A stretch of 64,000 nucleotides of DNA, taken from NCBI RefSeq assembly GCF_009602705.1, contig NZ_VSWH01000001.1:62001-126000 (forward strand), given 5' to 3'. Positions 37,687 to 45,728 of this stretch are shown here, piece by piece. Under the pieces are notes generated by a model, which had not been told where the DNA came from, did not search any database, and saw nothing but the letters and a program-made list of their open reading frames with translations. The position numbers and the translations under genes were made by a program. The DNA is from Chryseobacterium vaccae (GTDB taxonomy: Bacteria; Bacteroidota; Bacteroidia; Flavobacteriales; Weeksellaceae). The number at the start of each line of letters is the position of its first letter. Positions within the stretch are counted from its first letter, which is position 1.

Positions 37687-39267
37687 CTAATCGTGAATAT
37701 TGTTGTTCTTATTTTTAAGATAAAATAATCCGATGATCAGGCAGACGGCGGCAACCCCTATCGGATACCATAACCCTTGAAGATACCACGTCGGATGGCC
37801 TGCGTCTTTGCCTACAGTTACCAAATAAGTGGCGACAGCAGGAAGAAGTCCTCCGAATACCCCGTTTCCTATATGGTAAGGCAGTGACATAGAAGTGTAG
37901 CGTATTCTTATCGGGAACATCTCTACAAGAAAAGCAGCGATTGGACCGTAAACCATCGTTACAAATATCACCTGGATAAATACAAGGAAGATCAGATACC
38001 ATTTTGTATTATCGGCCAATGTCAGAGACTGTGATACTTTAGGTTCTTCCGCTTTTCCGTCTTTCATTACAGGACCTGTCGGCGACCAGTGAACCACACT
38101 GTCTTTTTTAATTAAAGTTCCATCTGTGTAAAGGGTTTCCTTATGGAAGGTCACGAGACTGTCTGTGGTAATTTTATCGTGAATTTTAGCTGTTCTTTTT
38201 TCTGTGATGCCGTTAGCGGCAACCGTTTTACTTTCAAGCTTTACACTGTTGAACATACTGTCGTAAATTGGGCGGTAGGCTAATATGGCCACCAGCATTC
38301 CCGTCATCATTACTGCTTTTCTTCCTATTTTATCAGAAAGCCATCCGAAGAAGACAAAGAAGGGGGTTCCCAGGAATAATGCTGTTGCCATCAATGAGTC
38401 AACCTGTGCAGATTCCACATTCATTACTTTCTGCAGGAAACTCATCGCATAAAACTGCCCGGTGTACCAGATTACCCCTTGTCCCATAGCAGCTCCAAAT
38501 AGGGCAAGAAGAACGAATTTGAAATTATACTTGTTTCCGAAACTCTCTTTTAAAGGATTTTTCGATGTTTTTCCTTCGCTTTTAGCCTTCGCAAAAAGCG
38601 GAGATTCTTTCATGTTTTTTCTGATGATATAAGAAACCCCAACCATAAGAATTGAAATCCAGAAAGGAACCCTCCATCCCCAGTGATCAAATTCTTCTGC
38701 CGAAAGCGAGGTTTTGGTAACCAGAATCACAATCAGGGAAATGAAAAGTCCTGCCGTTGCAGTAGTCTGTATCCAGGAAGTCCAGTAGCCTCTTCTGTGG
38801 GGTTGTGCATATTCGGCAACATAAGTCGCGGCACCACCATATTCACCGCCAAGGGCAAGTCCCTGAAGAAGTCTTAAAATTAAAACAAGAACAGGTGCTA
38901 AAAACCCGATAGTCTCATAACTTGGAATACACCCGATCAGGAAAGTTGAAAATCCCATGATCAGCAATGTCACCAGGAAAGTATATTTTCGTCCGATAAT
39001 ATCTCCCAATCTTCCGAAGAACAAAGCTCCGAAAGGTCTTACCACAAATCCTGCTGCAAAAGTTGCCAGAGTAGATAAAAATGCTGCGGTAGGATTATCT
39101 GCAGGGAAGAATTTTGTTGCCAGAACAATGGCTAAGCTTCCAAAAATATAGAAATCATACCATTCTATCAGAGTGCCGAGAGAAGAGGCTGTAATAACGC
39201 TCCAGATGGTGCGGTTTTTTTGCCTTTCGGTCATATTCTCGTAGTTTTCGTGATGGTTTTCGCTCAT
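37687..39267 (-). CDS. MHS-family metabolite:H+ symporter
   Basis: The 526-residue MFS carrier has 12 membrane helices and the MHS signatures GRLGDIIGRKYTFLVTLLIM and RLLQGLALGGEYGGAATYVA. Relatives (ProP, KgtP, ShiA) carry small organic acids or osmolytes. An unusual hydrophilic stretch at about residues 337-420, rich in Lys, Thr and Asp, interrupts the C-terminal half; a similar insertion is not usual for the family. The gene lies between a porin gene and the sensor kinase, which supports carboxylate uptake. Confidence 0.88.
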   Translation of the reverse strand: MSENHHENYENMTERQKNRTIWSVITASSLGTLIEWYDFYIFGSLAIVLATKFFPADNPTAAFLSTLATFAAGFVVRPFGALFFGRLGDIIGRKYTFLVTLLIMGFSTFLIGCIPSYETIGFLAPVLVLILRLLQGLALGGEYGGAATYVAEYAQPHRRGYWTSWIQTTATAGLFISLIVILVTKTSLSAEEFDHWGWRVPFWISILMVGVSYIIRKNMKESPLFAKAKSEGKTSKNPLKESFGNKYNFKFVLLALFGAAMGQGVIWYTGQFYAMSFLQKVMNVESAQVDSLMATALFLGTPFFVFFGWLSDKIGRKAVMMTGMLVAILAYRPIYDSMFNSVKLESKTVAANGITEKRTAKIHDKITTDSLVTFHKETLYTDGTLIKKDSVVHWSPTGPVMKDGKAEEPKVSQSLTLADNTKWYLIFLVFIQVIFVTMVYGPIAAFLVEMFPIRIRYTSMSLPYHIGNGVFGGLLPAVATYLVTVGKDAGHPTWYLQGLWYPIGVAAVCLIIGLFYLKNKNNNIHD

Positions 39268-39320
39268 ATTGCTTGATTTTTTGATGTTATTAAATAAATG
39301 ATATCGGGATAGCTTGAGTG

Positions 39321-40700
39321 TTACAGGTAAATTTGAAACTGAACAATGAACTCTCCCTTAGAAGAAGGGCTTTCAGTAGGGCTTGTGTAAACCGGTCTTG
39401 TAGAATATTGGGTGGTGATTTTTGCATGATGCCCGTCAATAAACCAGTTGGCACCAATATCGAATTGTGAAGATGATTTGTCAAAAGCTTCAAAGCTTTT
39501 ATGGGTATATGCTGCAAAAGGCTGTATTCTGACTTTAGGTTTTTCTGCCTGATTGGGTAAAAGTAAGCCGGCCTGTGCGTAGATAATAGTACCTGTTCCG
39601 ATTGTTGGCTGTAAATTTCCGGGTCCTGCAATGGCTTTGTTTCCGATGAAATTCGGATCTGTTGCCGCAATATTCATGATTCCTAGATTTCTGATATAAT
39701 TCGGGCCGAAATTATAATTGTAATATCCGGCATACGCAGAAACGGCCATTTTGTTTTTGGCTTCTCCCAGCGGAATATCAGCAAATGCATCTACTGCGAA
39801 AAGAGTAATGTCATGTTTTTCTATATTTGAATTTACAGAAGTTCTAGTGCCGTCTGCCTGGTGATAAAATCCTGCTCCTACATTGAAGACTTTCTTGGTT
39901 CCCAGGTAAGAGCCAACTTTGAAAGGAAGAGTGTTGGATTCTTCATCAAGGAACTGGTATTCAACATAACCTGCCTTTGAAAAGCTTGGATTTCCGTTAT
40001 TATCTACAGCTGCAGCTTTCGACGGATCAGTTACATTTACCGGTACAAGATCGGTGGCAAAAGGCTTGTTTAAACTGAAACGGTATTCCAGTTTTCCGTA
40101 TTTTCCCTTAGCAAACATTCCGAGCTGTCTTGCAAACTGATCTGAATTGTCAATCAGAGGCCATGAGAAAATAGGAGAATCTACGGTTAGGAAATTAAGC
40201 GTTGAAGCCATGGTCATACGGGAAAGTCCCATGTAGTAATGAAGTCCTGCCCCTAAAGATAAACTGAATTTTCCTGCTTCTCCAGGTAAAATAACAGCAT
40301 ATTCATTCCAGGCATCATGGAAAAACATCTGAGGTTTTTTTCCGTTTCCATACCCTCCAGTCCCTGAAGTCCCTGATCCTCCGCCATTGATAAAGGTCTG
40401 GTTGTTGATTCCGAAATGGGCCAGAATCATATATCTTTTAGAGATCTGAGCATAAGCTAGAGCACGTAATCTTCTGTTTCCCAGGCTCCATGAATTGTCT
40501 GCAGGTTCACCGGCAACCATACTTCCTGGATTCATCTGGGTATTCCTGAGCCAGAACTGATCCCATAAAATAAATCTGATATACTTATCTCCGTCCTGGT
40601 TGAGGTTTAATTTTAATCCGCTGCCATAATCCGGAGAGCCCTGCGAGTATAAAGAGCTACTCATTACGGCTAATCCTATGAATGTAAGAATTTTATTCAT
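39321..40700 (-). CDS. Outer-membrane porin-like protein
   Basis: The 459-residue product has a signal peptide (MNKILTFIGLAVMSSSLYSQ) and alternating beta-strand patterns with aromatic girdle residues. It ends in a strand finishing FIVQFQIYL, whose final aromatic is not the usual Phe. It resembles the phosphate-selective or short-chain-acid porins of Bacteroidota. It is the first gene of the minus-strand unit containing the MHS symporter, so it probably passes the same solute across the outer membrane. Confidence 0.75.
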   Translation of the reverse strand: MNKILTFIGLAVMSSSLYSQGSPDYGSGLKLNLNQDGDKYIRFILWDQFWLRNTQMNPGSMVAGEPADNSWSLGNRRLRALAYAQISKRYMILAHFGINNQTFINGGGSGTSGTGGYGNGKKPQMFFHDAWNEYAVILPGEAGKFSLSLGAGLHYYMGLSRMTMASTLNFLTVDSPIFSWPLIDNSDQFARQLGMFAKGKYGKLEYRFSLNKPFATDLVPVNVTDPSKAAAVDNNGNPSFSKAGYVEYQFLDEESNTLPFKVGSYLGTKKVFNVGAGFYHQADGTRTSVNSNIEKHDITLFAVDAFADIPLGEAKNKMAVSAYAGYYNYNFGPNYIRNLGIMNIAATDPNFIGNKAIAGPGNLQPTIGTGTIIYAQAGLLLPNQAEKPKVRIQPFAAYTHKSFEAFDKSSSQFDIGANWFIDGHHAKITTQYSTRPVYTSPTESPSSKGEFIVQFQIYL

Positions 40701-40712
40701 AAATTATCAATT

Positions 40713-40740
40713 TTTGGCGTTTTTTTTTATTGATGCCAAA
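40713..40740 (-). promoter_or_regulatory. Inverted repeat upstream of the porin gene (operator candidate)
   Basis: TTTGGC (40713-40718) and GCCAAA (40735-40740) form an inverted repeat spaced 16 bases apart, 13 bases upstream of the porin start codon. The spacing of about two helical turns suits a dimeric regulator. Its role is inferred. Confidence 0.35.
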
Positions 40741-40870
40741 TTGTAATTAATAATTTATTTACGAAAATTTAATATATATTTATGGTAATAGTATAGTTAT
40801 TAAGATACAATCCGTAAAATACAAGGTTTAAAGTCTATCATCCATTATCCATTCATCTTTTGTCTAATAT

Positions 40871-41287
40871 CTACTTCTTAAACCTTTCCCACTTAATCAA
40901 CATATATTTGTCCGCAAACTGGGTAATAATAATCCCTGAGTTTTTGATATTTTCCTCCTGGGCTATATATTCTATCAGCTCATTTTGCTTCAGTATTTTA
41001 TAAACGGGGTGGAATTCTGAATGAGGAGGTCTTGTAATATTGTATTTTTTAATCCAGGAGCTTATCGTTACATGAGAAACCCCTATGATTCTTTCTATTT
41101 CACGATAACTTAGGCCTTCAAGATAGAGCTGTAGTGCTTTTGTAACATAATAATCGTCGATTTGTTTTCCCAGTTTTTTAACAGTAAAGTAATATCCGCA
41201 ATCCTTACAATGGAAGCGTTGTTTTTCCTTAATGATACCACTTTTTACGATTTTGGAACTATTGCATTTCGGACATGTATTTTCCAT
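40871..41287 (-). CDS. IS1 InsA-like zinc-ribbon/helix-turn-helix protein, probable domesticated regulator
   Basis: The 138-residue protein has an N-terminal four-cysteine zinc ribbon (C5, C8, C27, C30: CPKCNSSKIVKSG and HCKDCGYYFTV). A helix-turn-helix of the IS1 InsA/IS1595 type follows (about 58-80, LSYREIERIIGVSHVTISSW). The C-terminal end (about 95-138) is not a transposase catalytic domain; no DDE residues or InsB frame follow. No terminal inverted repeats were found. It looks like a co-opted DNA-binding protein, possibly controlling the carboxylate module downstream. Confidence 0.65.
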   Translation of the reverse strand: MENTCPKCNSSKIVKSGIIKEKQRFHCKDCGYYFTVKKLGKQIDDYYVTKALQLYLEGLSYREIERIIGVSHVTISSWIKKYNITRPPHSEFHPVYKILKQNELIEYIAQEENIKNSGIIITQFADKYMLIKWERFKK

Positions 41288-41298
41288 AACTATAATTT

Positions 41299-41334
41299 TT
41301 TAGCAAATGTATAATAATTTAGCAAATATATAAT
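41299..41334 (-). promoter_or_regulatory. Two 17-bp near-identical direct repeats containing TAnnTTTG boxes
   Basis: TTTAGCAAATGTATAAT and TTTAGCAAATATATAAT (one mismatch) start 19 bases apart, just upstream of the IS1-like gene. On the minus strand each contains a -7-like box (TACATTTG and TATATTTG). They may be tandem promoters, or an operator for autoregulation. Confidence 0.5.
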
Positions 41335-41393
41335 TTTTAATAAAGATAATTTTACCTGTTTATTTTCTAAAAATAAAAAAAATATCTTTTTAA

Positions 41394-41426
41394 TTTGGAT
41401 TTAGAAGAAATTATATTTTAAATTTG
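41394..41426 (+). promoter_or_regulatory. Promoter of the arginine operon
   Basis: A -33 TTTG (41394-41397) and a -7 TAAATTTG (41419-41426) are separated by 21 bases, close to the Bacteroidota optimum of about 19. The first gene of the arginine operon starts 21 bases downstream. Confidence 0.65.
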
Positions 41427-41447
41427 CCAAAAAAATTAGATAAATAA

Positions 41448-42122
41448 ATGGAAATAGAAATTTCCTCATGCGCACATCTAATGTATGTGAGTGAAATACA
41501 GCAGGAAATGTACGATTCTGCACAGCGTAGAGGAACAGGGATTGCAAAGCGCTCCCTTGAATATTTGAGTAAGAAAATTTCAGAAGGCAATGCTGTTGTA
41601 GCTACTGAAAATGGAGAGTGGGTTGGTTTCTGCTACATAGAAACCTGGTCACACGGGAAATTTGTAGCCAATTCTGGACTTATCGTTTCGCCAAAATTCA
41701 GGAACGGAGGAGTTGCTACTCAAATCAAACAAAAAGTTTTCCAGCTATCTAGGGATAAATATCCGGATGCAAAAGTATTCGGGCTGACAACAGGGCTTGC
41801 AGTAATGAAGATTAACAGCGATCTGGGTTACAAGCCGGTGATTTATTCAGAGCTTACTCAGGATGAAGAGTTCTGGAGCGGATGTAAGAGCTGTGTGAAT
41901 TATGAAATATTAATGATGAAGGAACGTAAAAACTGTCTTTGTACAGCCATGCTTTTTGTTCCTGAAAACAAAATAAAGGAAGCTGCAGATGATCAGCCTG
42001 AAGATAAATATCATCATGAAATCCATCAGGCGGGTGTTGAAGATCCTCTTGATGAGTTCCATCTGACCATTAAAAATAATAAAAAGAATCCAGATGAAAA
42101 AGAAAGTCATCTTAGCGTTTAG
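41448..42122 (+). CDS. GNAT acyltransferase of the arginine operon (probable glutamate N-acyltransferase)
   Basis: This 224-residue GNAT-fold protein has the acyl-CoA-binding motif FRNGGVATQIKQK (about 84-96). It also has a four-cysteine cluster (C146, C149, C163, C165) not typical of GNAT enzymes. As first gene of the arginine operon it is the best candidate for the N-acylglutamate synthase that starts the pathway in Bacteroidota, which lack ArgA and ArgJ. Acetyl- or succinyl-CoA could be the donor. Its end overlaps argG by 29 bases, a tight translational link. Confidence 0.75.
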   Translation: MEIEISSCAHLMYVSEIQQEMYDSAQRRGTGIAKRSLEYLSKKISEGNAVVATENGEWVGFCYIETWSHGKFVANSGLIVSPKFRNGGVATQIKQKVFQLSRDKYPDAKVFGLTTGLAVMKINSDLGYKPVIYSELTQDEEFWSGCKSCVNYEILMMKERKNCLCTAMLFVPENKIKEAADDQPEDKYHHEIHQAGVEDPLDEFHLTIKNNKKNPDEKESHLSV

Positions 42123-43287
42123 CGGAGGTTTAGATACCTCTTACTGTGCAAAATATCTTAGTGAAACACTGGGATATGATGTGTATGCAGTTACTGTAAA
42201 TACCGGAGGTTTTTCTAAAGAAGAAGAGAAAGAATTGGAGAAGAAAGCCCTGAATCTTGGGGTAAAGGAGTACAGGTGCGTAGATGCTCAGGAGGATTAT
42301 TATAATTCTTGTGTAAAATATCTGATCTTTGGTAATGTGTTGAAAAATAACACGTATCCTTTGTCTGTGAGTGCTGAACGTACCATTCAGGCACAGGAGA
42401 TTGCAAAATATGCGATTAAAATAAATGCTGATGCTATTGCTCATGGAAGTACAGGAGCCGGTAATGACCAGGTTCGTTTTGATCTGATCTTTCAGGTGAT
42501 GTGTCCGAAGGTGGAAATCATTACACCAATCCGTGATATGTCTTTGTCCCGTGAAGAAGAAATTGAATTTTTAAAAAGTCACGGCTATGAAATGGAATTT
42601 CATAAAGCACAATATTCTGTGAATAAAGGGCTTTGGGGGACTTCAGTGGGAGGAAAAGAAACATTAACTTCCAGAAATTATCTTCCTGAAGAAGCATTTC
42701 CTTCGCAGATCACAGAAACTCAGCCTTCAGATCTTGAAATTGAATTTAAAAACGGAGAAGTGGTTGCTGTGAATGGAGAAACTTTTAAACATTCTGTTTA
42801 TGCAATTCAGAAAATAGAAGAACTGGCTTCTGTGTATGGAATTGGCCGGGATATTCATGTAGGAGATACGATTGTGGGTATTAAAGGAAGAGTAGGTTTT
42901 GAAGCAGCAGCGGCATCTGTAATTATCAAAGCCCATCATTTATTGGAAAAACATACCCTTTCAAAATATCAGCAGATGATGAAATCCCAGCTTTCAGATT
43001 GGTATGGGAACTGGCTTCATGAAGCGCTTTTCTTAGATCCTGTGATGAGGAATATCGAAGCTTTTTTAGCGGATTCCCAAAAAATGGTAACCGGAAAAGT
43101 ATTTGTAACCCTTCATCCTTACAGGTTTATTTTAAATGGAATTGAGTCCGGTCATGACCTGATGTCTGATAAATTCGGAAGTTATGGAGAAGCCAACAGA
43201 GCCTGGAGTGGTGAAGATGTAAAAGGATACACCAAAATTGTAAGCAATTCCCTGAATATATACCACCAGGTCAATTCAACATTATAA
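42094..43287 (+). CDS. argG: Argininosuccinate synthase
   Basis: The 397-residue enzyme joins citrulline and aspartate with ATP to give argininosuccinate. The ATP-binding PP-loop AFSGGLDTSYCAKYL is at about residues 8-22. The family blocks ADAIAHGSTGAGNDQVRFD and YSVNKGLWGTSVGGKET are also present. The start codon lies inside the end of the GNAT gene. Confidence 0.96.
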   Translation: MKKKVILAFSGGLDTSYCAKYLSETLGYDVYAVTVNTGGFSKEEEKELEKKALNLGVKEYRCVDAQEDYYNSCVKYLIFGNVLKNNTYPLSVSAERTIQAQEIAKYAIKINADAIAHGSTGAGNDQVRFDLIFQVMCPKVEIITPIRDMSLSREEEIEFLKSHGYEMEFHKAQYSVNKGLWGTSVGGKETLTSRNYLPEEAFPSQITETQPSDLEIEFKNGEVVAVNGETFKHSVYAIQKIEELASVYGIGRDIHVGDTIVGIKGRVGFEAAAASVIIKAHHLLEKHTLSKYQQMMKSQLSDWYGNWLHEALFLDPVMRNIEAFLADSQKMVTGKVFVTLHPYRFILNGIESGHDLMSDKFGSYGEANRAWSGEDVKGYTKIVSNSLNIYHQVNSTL

Positions 43288-43292
43288 TAATA

Positions 43293-43436
43293 GGAGTTCC
43301 GAAGGAACGACTTAACGAAGGATAGGATGAAGTCCTATCAACCCATAAATTAACAATAAAAATCAACCCATCAGGAACGCCCGTTAAAAGAGTTCCGAAG
43401 GAATGATTTAATAAAGGATAGGACGAAGTCCTATCA
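43293..43436 (+). repeat. Two REP-like elements between argG and argC (R2a, R2b)
   Basis: Two copies (43293-43340 and 43389-43436) each consist of a hairpin AGTTCCGAAGGAACG (the second AGTTCCGAAGGAATG), a spacer GAyTTAA, and a second hairpin GGATAGGAtgaaGTCCTATC. The two hairpins per unit and the shared spacer show that they belong to one family. Confidence 0.75.
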
Positions 43437-43458
43437 GCTATCAACAACATCATTAAAC

Positions 43459-44424
43459 ATGAAAAAAACAGTAGGTATTGTAGGCGCCAACGGCTACACA
43501 GGAAGCGAATTGGTACGTCTGCTGGCTTTTCATCCTCATGTGTCATTGAGTTTTTTATATAGCCGTTCCAATCCGGGAATAAAGATTTCAGATTTGTACC
43601 CGGATTTAACGGCAGTTTGCGAGGATATTCTGACGGATCAGCCGGAGGAAACAGATATTCTTTTTCTGTGTCTTCCTCACAAGGAAAGTCAGAATTGGCT
43701 GGAGCAGAATCCGGTTAATGAAGAAACTTTGGTTATTGATCTGGGCAACGATTTCCGTTTGGATGGAGAATGTGGAAACAGAACTTTTATCTACGGACTT
43801 CCTGAAATCAATAAAAAAAATCTTCAAGGAGTCAAAAGTATTTCGAATCCTGGATGTTTTGCTACGGCAATTCAGTTGGCATTACTGCCTTTGGCTGAAA
43901 AAGGATTGCTGGATGAGGTTTTTACAACGGGAATTACGGGTTCCACAGGTGCCGGACAGTCTTTGCAGGCAACAACCCATTTTACGTGGAGGAATGATAA
44001 TATTTCAGCATATAAAACACTCACACATCAACATGTGGATGAGGTTTTAAAACAGTTGATCTCATTTAATCATAAAGAGGTTAACCTGAATTTTGTTCCG
44101 TGGAGAGGAGATTTTACGAGAGGGATTTTTACAAGTTCTACAGTGAAAACAGATTTAGTACTTTCAGATATCAGTCAGTTGTATAGGGACTTTTATGCAG
44201 AGGAGCCTTTTGTAAAGGTAAGTGAAAAAGCAATTGATTTAAAGCAGGTTGTCAACACCAATCGCTGTGTGATCCAGATTGAGAAAAGTGGAAATGTAGC
44301 CGTTATTCACACAGCGATTGACAATTTGTTAAAAGGGGCTTCCGGACAGGCAGTTCAGAATATGAATATTGCGATGGGCTGGGAAGAAAATCTGGGGCTG
44401 GATTTGAAGCCGATCGCGTTTTAA
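43459..44424 (+). CDS. argC: N-acyl-gamma-glutamyl-phosphate reductase
   Basis: The 321-residue enzyme reduces N-acylglutamyl phosphate to the semialdehyde using NADPH. The NAD-binding start GIVGANGYTGSELVRLL and the catalytic Cys133 (SNPGCFATAIQLALLPL) are visible. The length matches the shorter ArgC type. Whether it acts on acetyl or succinyl substrate is set by the pathway as a whole. Confidence 0.95.
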   Translation: MKKTVGIVGANGYTGSELVRLLAFHPHVSLSFLYSRSNPGIKISDLYPDLTAVCEDILTDQPEETDILFLCLPHKESQNWLEQNPVNEETLVIDLGNDFRLDGECGNRTFIYGLPEINKKNLQGVKSISNPGCFATAIQLALLPLAEKGLLDEVFTTGITGSTGAGQSLQATTHFTWRNDNISAYKTLTHQHVDEVLKQLISFNHKEVNLNFVPWRGDFTRGIFTSSTVKTDLVLSDISQLYRDFYAEEPFVKVSEKAIDLKQVVNTNRCVIQIEKSGNVAVIHTAIDNLLKGASGQAVQNMNIAMGWEENLGLDLKPIAF

Positions 44425-44479
44425 AGTGAATGGGCAACAGGCTAATGATGAATTTTAAAACCTTAATTAAAAAACAAAA

Positions 44480-45619
44480 ATGAATTTATTCAACGTATAT
44501 CCATTATTTAATATAAATCCGGTAAAAGCCCAGGGATCTTTTCTTTGGGATGATAAAGGAGAAAAATATCTTGACTTCTATGGTGGGCATGCTGTAATCT
44601 CGATTGGGCATAACCATCCCCATTATCAAAATAAACTAAAAGACCAGCTGGGGAAAATTTCATTTTATTCCAACTCTGTACAGAATAACTTGCAGAATGA
44701 ACTGGCTGAAAAATTGGGAGAACTTTCAGAGTATGAAAATTATAATTTATTCCTGTGTAATTCAGGCGCTGAAGCTAATGAAAATGCCTTAAAACTGGCC
44801 TCTTTTCATAATGGGAAAGATAAAGTGCTTTATTTTTCAGGATCGTTTCATGGAAGAACTTCTGCTGCGGTTTCAGTAACGGATAATCCAAAAATTGTGG
44901 CTCCGGTCAACTTTTCAGAAAAATTTATCAAATCAGAATGGAATGATATAAAGCAGCTTGAAGAAGCTTTTGAAATACACGGAAATGAAATTTCTTCCGT
45001 GATTATTGAAGGCATTCAGGGAGTAGGAGGAATCATGATTCCAACAGCAGAATTTCTGTTTAAAATTAAAGAGCTGTGTAATAAATACAATGCTGCTCTT
45101 ATTCTTGATGAAGTACAGTCAGGATATGGAAGAAGCGGATACTTCTTTGCCCATCAGGAATTTGGAGTTGAACCGGATATGATTACAACAGCAAAAGGAA
45201 TGGGGAATGGCTTCCCGATTGGAGGAGTGTTGATTCATCCTAAATTTGAAGCAAGTAACGGTCTTTTGGGGACAACATTTGGTGGAAATCATCTGGCCTG
45301 TGCTGCAGCAATTGCTGTTCTGGAGGTCATGAAAGACGAAGATCTTATTAAAAATGCTCAGCAAATAGGTGAGTATATTGAAAATGAAATTAAAGATTTA
45401 CCACATATTCAATCTATCAGGAGGAAAGGTCTGATGATAGGAATAGAGCTCGATAGAGACTGTTCAGAAGTGAGGAAAAACCTGCTGTATGACCATCATA
45501 TTTTTACAGGAAACTCCAATGATAAAAATGTATTGAGGATTCTTCCTGCACTTAATATAAGGAAAGAAGAAACGGATCTCTTCATCAATGCTTTGAAAAT
45601 GGTATTAGAGCAAATTTAA
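44480..45619 (+). CDS. argD: N-acylornithine aminotransferase
   Basis: This 379-residue PLP enzyme of class III aminotransferases converts the N-acylglutamate semialdehyde to N-acylornithine. Conserved blocks are NSGAEANENALKLA, LILDEVQSGYGRSGYFFAH and the PLP lysine K239 in ITTAKGMGNGFPIGG. It starts 55 bases after argC. Confidence 0.95.
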   Translation: MNLFNVYPLFNINPVKAQGSFLWDDKGEKYLDFYGGHAVISIGHNHPHYQNKLKDQLGKISFYSNSVQNNLQNELAEKLGELSEYENYNLFLCNSGAEANENALKLASFHNGKDKVLYFSGSFHGRTSAAVSVTDNPKIVAPVNFSEKFIKSEWNDIKQLEEAFEIHGNEISSVIIEGIQGVGGIMIPTAEFLFKIKELCNKYNAALILDEVQSGYGRSGYFFAHQEFGVEPDMITTAKGMGNGFPIGGVLIHPKFEASNGLLGTTFGGNHLACAAAIAVLEVMKDEDLIKNAQQIGEYIENEIKDLPHIQSIRRKGLMIGIELDRDCSEVRKNLLYDHHIFTGNSNDKNVLRILPALNIRKEETDLFINALKMVLEQI

Positions 45620-45728
45620 ACCACAATAGTTTATATTAAAACTCATGTGCCGGATCAACAATTAATGTGTAAACAAAATCTTTAAAATGGATATTCCATT
45701 TATCCATTAAAAAAACAGAAACTAACAA

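Noticed and set aside
40871..41287. A functional IS1 insertion
   Set aside because: No InsB/DDE frame, no terminal inverted repeats and no target duplication could be found around the gene.
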